Position numbers and translations under genes: made by a program
From: Salticus scenicus
Lineage: Eukaryota > Arthropoda > Arachnida > Araneae > Salticidae
DNA length: 64,000 nt
NCBI GenBank assembly: GCA_963930645.1
Contig: OZ005648.1
Location: 105,473,167-105,537,166 of the forward strand
Direction of reading: 5' to 3'
Notes under the pieces: model-generated
Database searches by the model: none
What the model saw: the letters and a program-made list of their open reading frames with translations, nothing else
Told to the model about the DNA's origin: nothing
In this document: positions 60,995 through 64,000 of the stretch, in pieces
Numbering within the stretch: the first letter of the stretch is position 1
Layout of the letters: every line of letters starts with the position of its first letter

Positions 60995-63900
60995 ATGGCT
61001 AATTTAGTAATAGCTAAAAAAAGAAAGAGCTGTCATAAGAGACAGTATAAATAAATTTATAGAGAAATTAAAAACTTTATGTGATGATATAGATCCAGAT
61101 ACTGTAGATTTAGAAGAAACTATTGAATTATTAAATGAAACTACTATAGAGTTAAAGATTAAAGATGCAGAGATTAAAACTTTAACTCAAGAGCTCCAAT
61201 TAGAAGCCGAATTAGAAGCGGCTAATGAATATCGTGAAAAAATAATTACTTGGAGATTTCGAGCCAATAGAAAATTAAAAGAACTAAAGAAAAGTGAAAC
61301 AAGCGTTTCATCAATAGAAAACGAAAGAAGACCTATTTCTAAAGAAGTAATGCACATTAAACTCCCACAGCTAGATCCAGTTAAATTTAACGGGAATGCA
61401 GCCGAATGGCTGACTTTTTGGTCGTCATTCGAAACGGCTATTCATAATAATGAAAATTTAGATCCTGTAGATAAATTTAATTATTTGAAATCATTTTTAG
61501 CACCTGACCCCTTAAAATGTATAGAAGGATTCTCTGTCACCGCGAGTAATTACATAAAAGTAGTAGATATTTTAAAAGAAAGATATGGCAAACAAGACAT
61601 CTTAGTAAATGTACATTTGAATAAATTATTAAGTATTTCCCCACTAAAACATTCAAGTGACATTAAATCGCTCAGGAAAATTTACGATGAAATCCAAACT
61701 AACATTAGAAGTTTAGAATCATTAGATGTTACTTTGGATAGCTATGGCAGTTTATTGTCGCCGATATTACTAAAAATATTACCTAAAGATTTAGCATTAC
61801 AATTTAATATGGAATTTCACGGTGTTAATTATGGCGTGAAAGATATATTATCTTTCTTAAATAAACAACTTGTATCGCGCGAATGCTTAATAACTACCAG
61901 ACAAGAGGATAGCGGCGCCAGTCATTTCTCCCCCCGAGCTCAAAGATTAGATAATCAAAATCGTAGAGATGTTTTTCTCCCCCGCGTTAATAAATTTGAT
62001 ACTCAGAACCGGAAATTGCCTACTGCTTGTGATTTATTAAATAAGAATAAAAGTGATAGGTGTAATTTTTGCTCAGAATCGCATTTAAGTAACAAATGTG
62101 TCAAAACTCGTAATTTACCATTTGATGAAAGAGTTAATCTGTTGCGTAAGAAAGGATTGTGTTATTTATGCCTTCAACCTTCACATTTAGCTAGACACTG
62201 TGTATCAAAAACTTTATGCAAGTTATGTAATCGTAGACATTCAGACATAATGTGTAATGGAAATAAAGATTTGAAACAGGAAATAAGTAATTACGAAAGA
62301 AATGATCAATCTAAATTGTCGTTATCGAATCATAATTTACAAGCGAATGTTTATTTGCAGACATTAATAGTAGCAATTTCTAACAGAGATGATAGTAAAT
62401 CATCATATATTCTGTTAATTATTGACTCCGGATCTCATAATAGTTACATCAGTAAGTTTGCAGCTGATAAATTAAAATTAAAAAGAATGAATAAAGAAAC
62501 AATCAGACATGGTCTTTTGGGGGGCATGGAAATGTCAGCTGAACATAATCGATATGAATTTACGATCGAGAGTTTAGATAATAAGTTTAAGTGTAAAATA
62601 CAAGCACTAGATCAAGAAAAAATATGCACAGGCGTGAATTTATATCGCGATGATAAATTAGTAAAACTCTTAGAAAAGGAAGGTGTATATTTATCAGATG
62701 TCCCTAGAAATAATAAATCCTGTTTATACCAGAAAAATCCAGACGAAGTACATATACTTTTGGGAGCTGATATGTCCGCTAAACTGTTCACAAATGACAT
62801 AAAATATTTTCCAAAATTGGGATTAACTACATTTAGAACTAAATTGGGTTGGACCATTTTGGGCAAGACAGAGGGTCACAAGAGTGAGCAGGACAATTCT
62901 TTGGCGGGTCTATCGTTGTCATTACACGTGTCAAACGCCAGTTTATCAGATTTATGGCGCCTTGACACTCTAGGAATTACTAATGAAGATAATAAATCGA
63001 AACAGGATTTAGAACAAGAAACCAAGAATTATTTTCTAGAAACTGTTAAACGAGATAAAAGCGGTCGATATGAAGTCAATTTACCATGGACAGTTGACCA
63101 TTCGATTTTATCAGATAATTACTCGTTGGCAGAAAAGTGCCTGTACAAGACGGAAAATAAATTAATCAAATCTGATAGGAAAAAGGAATATGGGGAAATT
63201 TTTGATTTCTGGGAAAACAATCAGATTATAGAAGAGGTATTGGACCAGAAAAGGGAAAAGGTGCATTATTTAGCACACAGACCTGTGGTTAAGGAATCTA
63301 GTGAAACCACTAAAATTCGCCCAGTATTCAATGCCTCAGCACACACTAGAAACAGTCCCTCCCTTAATGATTGTTTAACAAAAGGACCAAATCTTGTAGA
63401 AATTATACCTAGCATTTTGAATAGATTTCGCAGATACAAGATAGGAATTTCGTCCGATATAGAGAAAGCATTCCTGCAAATTAAAATAACAGAGAAAGAT
63501 CGCGACTTTTTGAGATTTTTTTGGTTTAATAGCGAAAATAAATTAAATATTTATAGACATTGTCGCGTGGTTTTCGGCCTAACTTCAAGCCCTTTTTTGC
63601 TTATGGCAACATTAAATCACCTTTTAGAAAATGTTCCCGAACAATGGCGAGAGACAGCTAGGCTCTTAAGAGATTCCTTCTATTTAGATAATTCCCTCCT
63701 CAGCCTGAATTCACTTCAAGAAACAGAAAAATTCATATCAGAATCTCAAGGAATTTTGGCTTCGGCACATTTCAACTTGAGATGCTGGCGATCGAATTGG
63801 CCCCAGGCTATGATCGACAAAACTGAAGATGAACCGAGGTTTGCTCCCGTGTTAGGATTACTCTGGGATTTGAAAAATGACATTTTAGTTTGTAAAATCG

Positions 63901-64000
63901 AAGAACCCCTAAAGATAAGTGAACCCCTTACAAAAAGAAAACTTTTATCAGTTACCCAAAGAATTTTTGATCCTGTGGGATTCACAGCACCTGTCAGTTT
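60995..64000 (+). pseudogene. BEL/Pao retroelement gag-pol, 5' part
   Basis: A long frame (61,014-64,000, about 995 codons, cut by the window end) has the BEL/Pao order. A gag region with a charged coiled-coil-like start is followed by the capsid-like segment beginning LPQLDPVKFNGNAAEW. Three zinc knuckles follow (C-X2-C-X3-H-X4-C from residue 350, C-X2-C-X4-H-X4-C from 383, C-X2-C-X3-H-X4-C from 402, counting from 61,014). Then come an aspartic protease with IIDSGS (Asp 471) and the reverse transcriptase with SSDIEKAFLQI (Asp 815) and VVFGLTSSPF. RNase H and integrase would lie beyond the window. The apparent start codon (60,995) is in another frame; the two join across an A-run at 61,016-61,022. 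The RT catalytic box reads YLDN instead of the usual YVDD (residues 890-893). The copy is therefore probably inactive. Confidence 0.92.

Overview
This is an AT-rich eukaryotic window, full of homopolymer and dinucleotide tracts, in which almost every recognisable feature is a transposable element or a tandem repeat. The mixture (decayed mariner, Tc1/Tc3-like and pogo-like DNA transposons, Helitrons with CTAG ends, tRNA-derived SINE-like repeats, a BEL/Pao retroelement) fits an arthropod, and a spider or other arachnid is my best guess. That is an impression from repeat style, not proof. I see no intact host gene.

Layout: 0.1-0.7 kb holds a dead mariner transposase on the minus strand. From 1,803 to 31,335 runs a head-to-tail array of six copies of a roughly 4.98-kb unit. 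Four copies have the full unit plan, the fourth copy has two internal deletions, and the sixth is interrupted by a 3.8-kb Helitron and stops exactly where a Tc1-like element begins in the other units. Each full unit contains one decayed Tc1/Tc3-like transposase. The Helitron (25,310-29,144, minus strand) has both termini and a broken Rep-helicase gene.

From 31.3 to 50.5 kb lies a patchwork: a diverged segmental duplication (31.3-33.25 / 35.9-37.4 kb), a fold-back element with a hammerhead-ribozyme-like motif (31.8-32.3 kb), a pogo-like transposase relic (34.2-34.9 kb), tRNA-Ile- and tRNA-Thr-like SINE pairs, several MITEs with clear inverted ends, short tandem duplications and microsatellites.

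From 50,521 to 59,981 sits a 9.46-kb hAT-like insertion with TAGAGATG ends and a perfect 8-bp target-site duplication. It is filled with several tandem-repeat families (about 120-150 bp and 448 bp), a small Helitron, and an inner block with 16-bp inverted arms that encloses a lone THAP zinc-finger first exon with its own TATA box and palindrome. Immediately to the right is the 5' region and the gag-protease-RT reading frame of a BEL/Pao retroelement, which runs off the window end. It carries a frameshift close to its start codon and an altered reverse-transcriptase active site.

Nothing here forms an operon or pathway. The interest lies in the nesting order, the homogenised 5-kb array, the hammerhead-like fold-back, and the large hAT-like element with its THAP-exon cargo.
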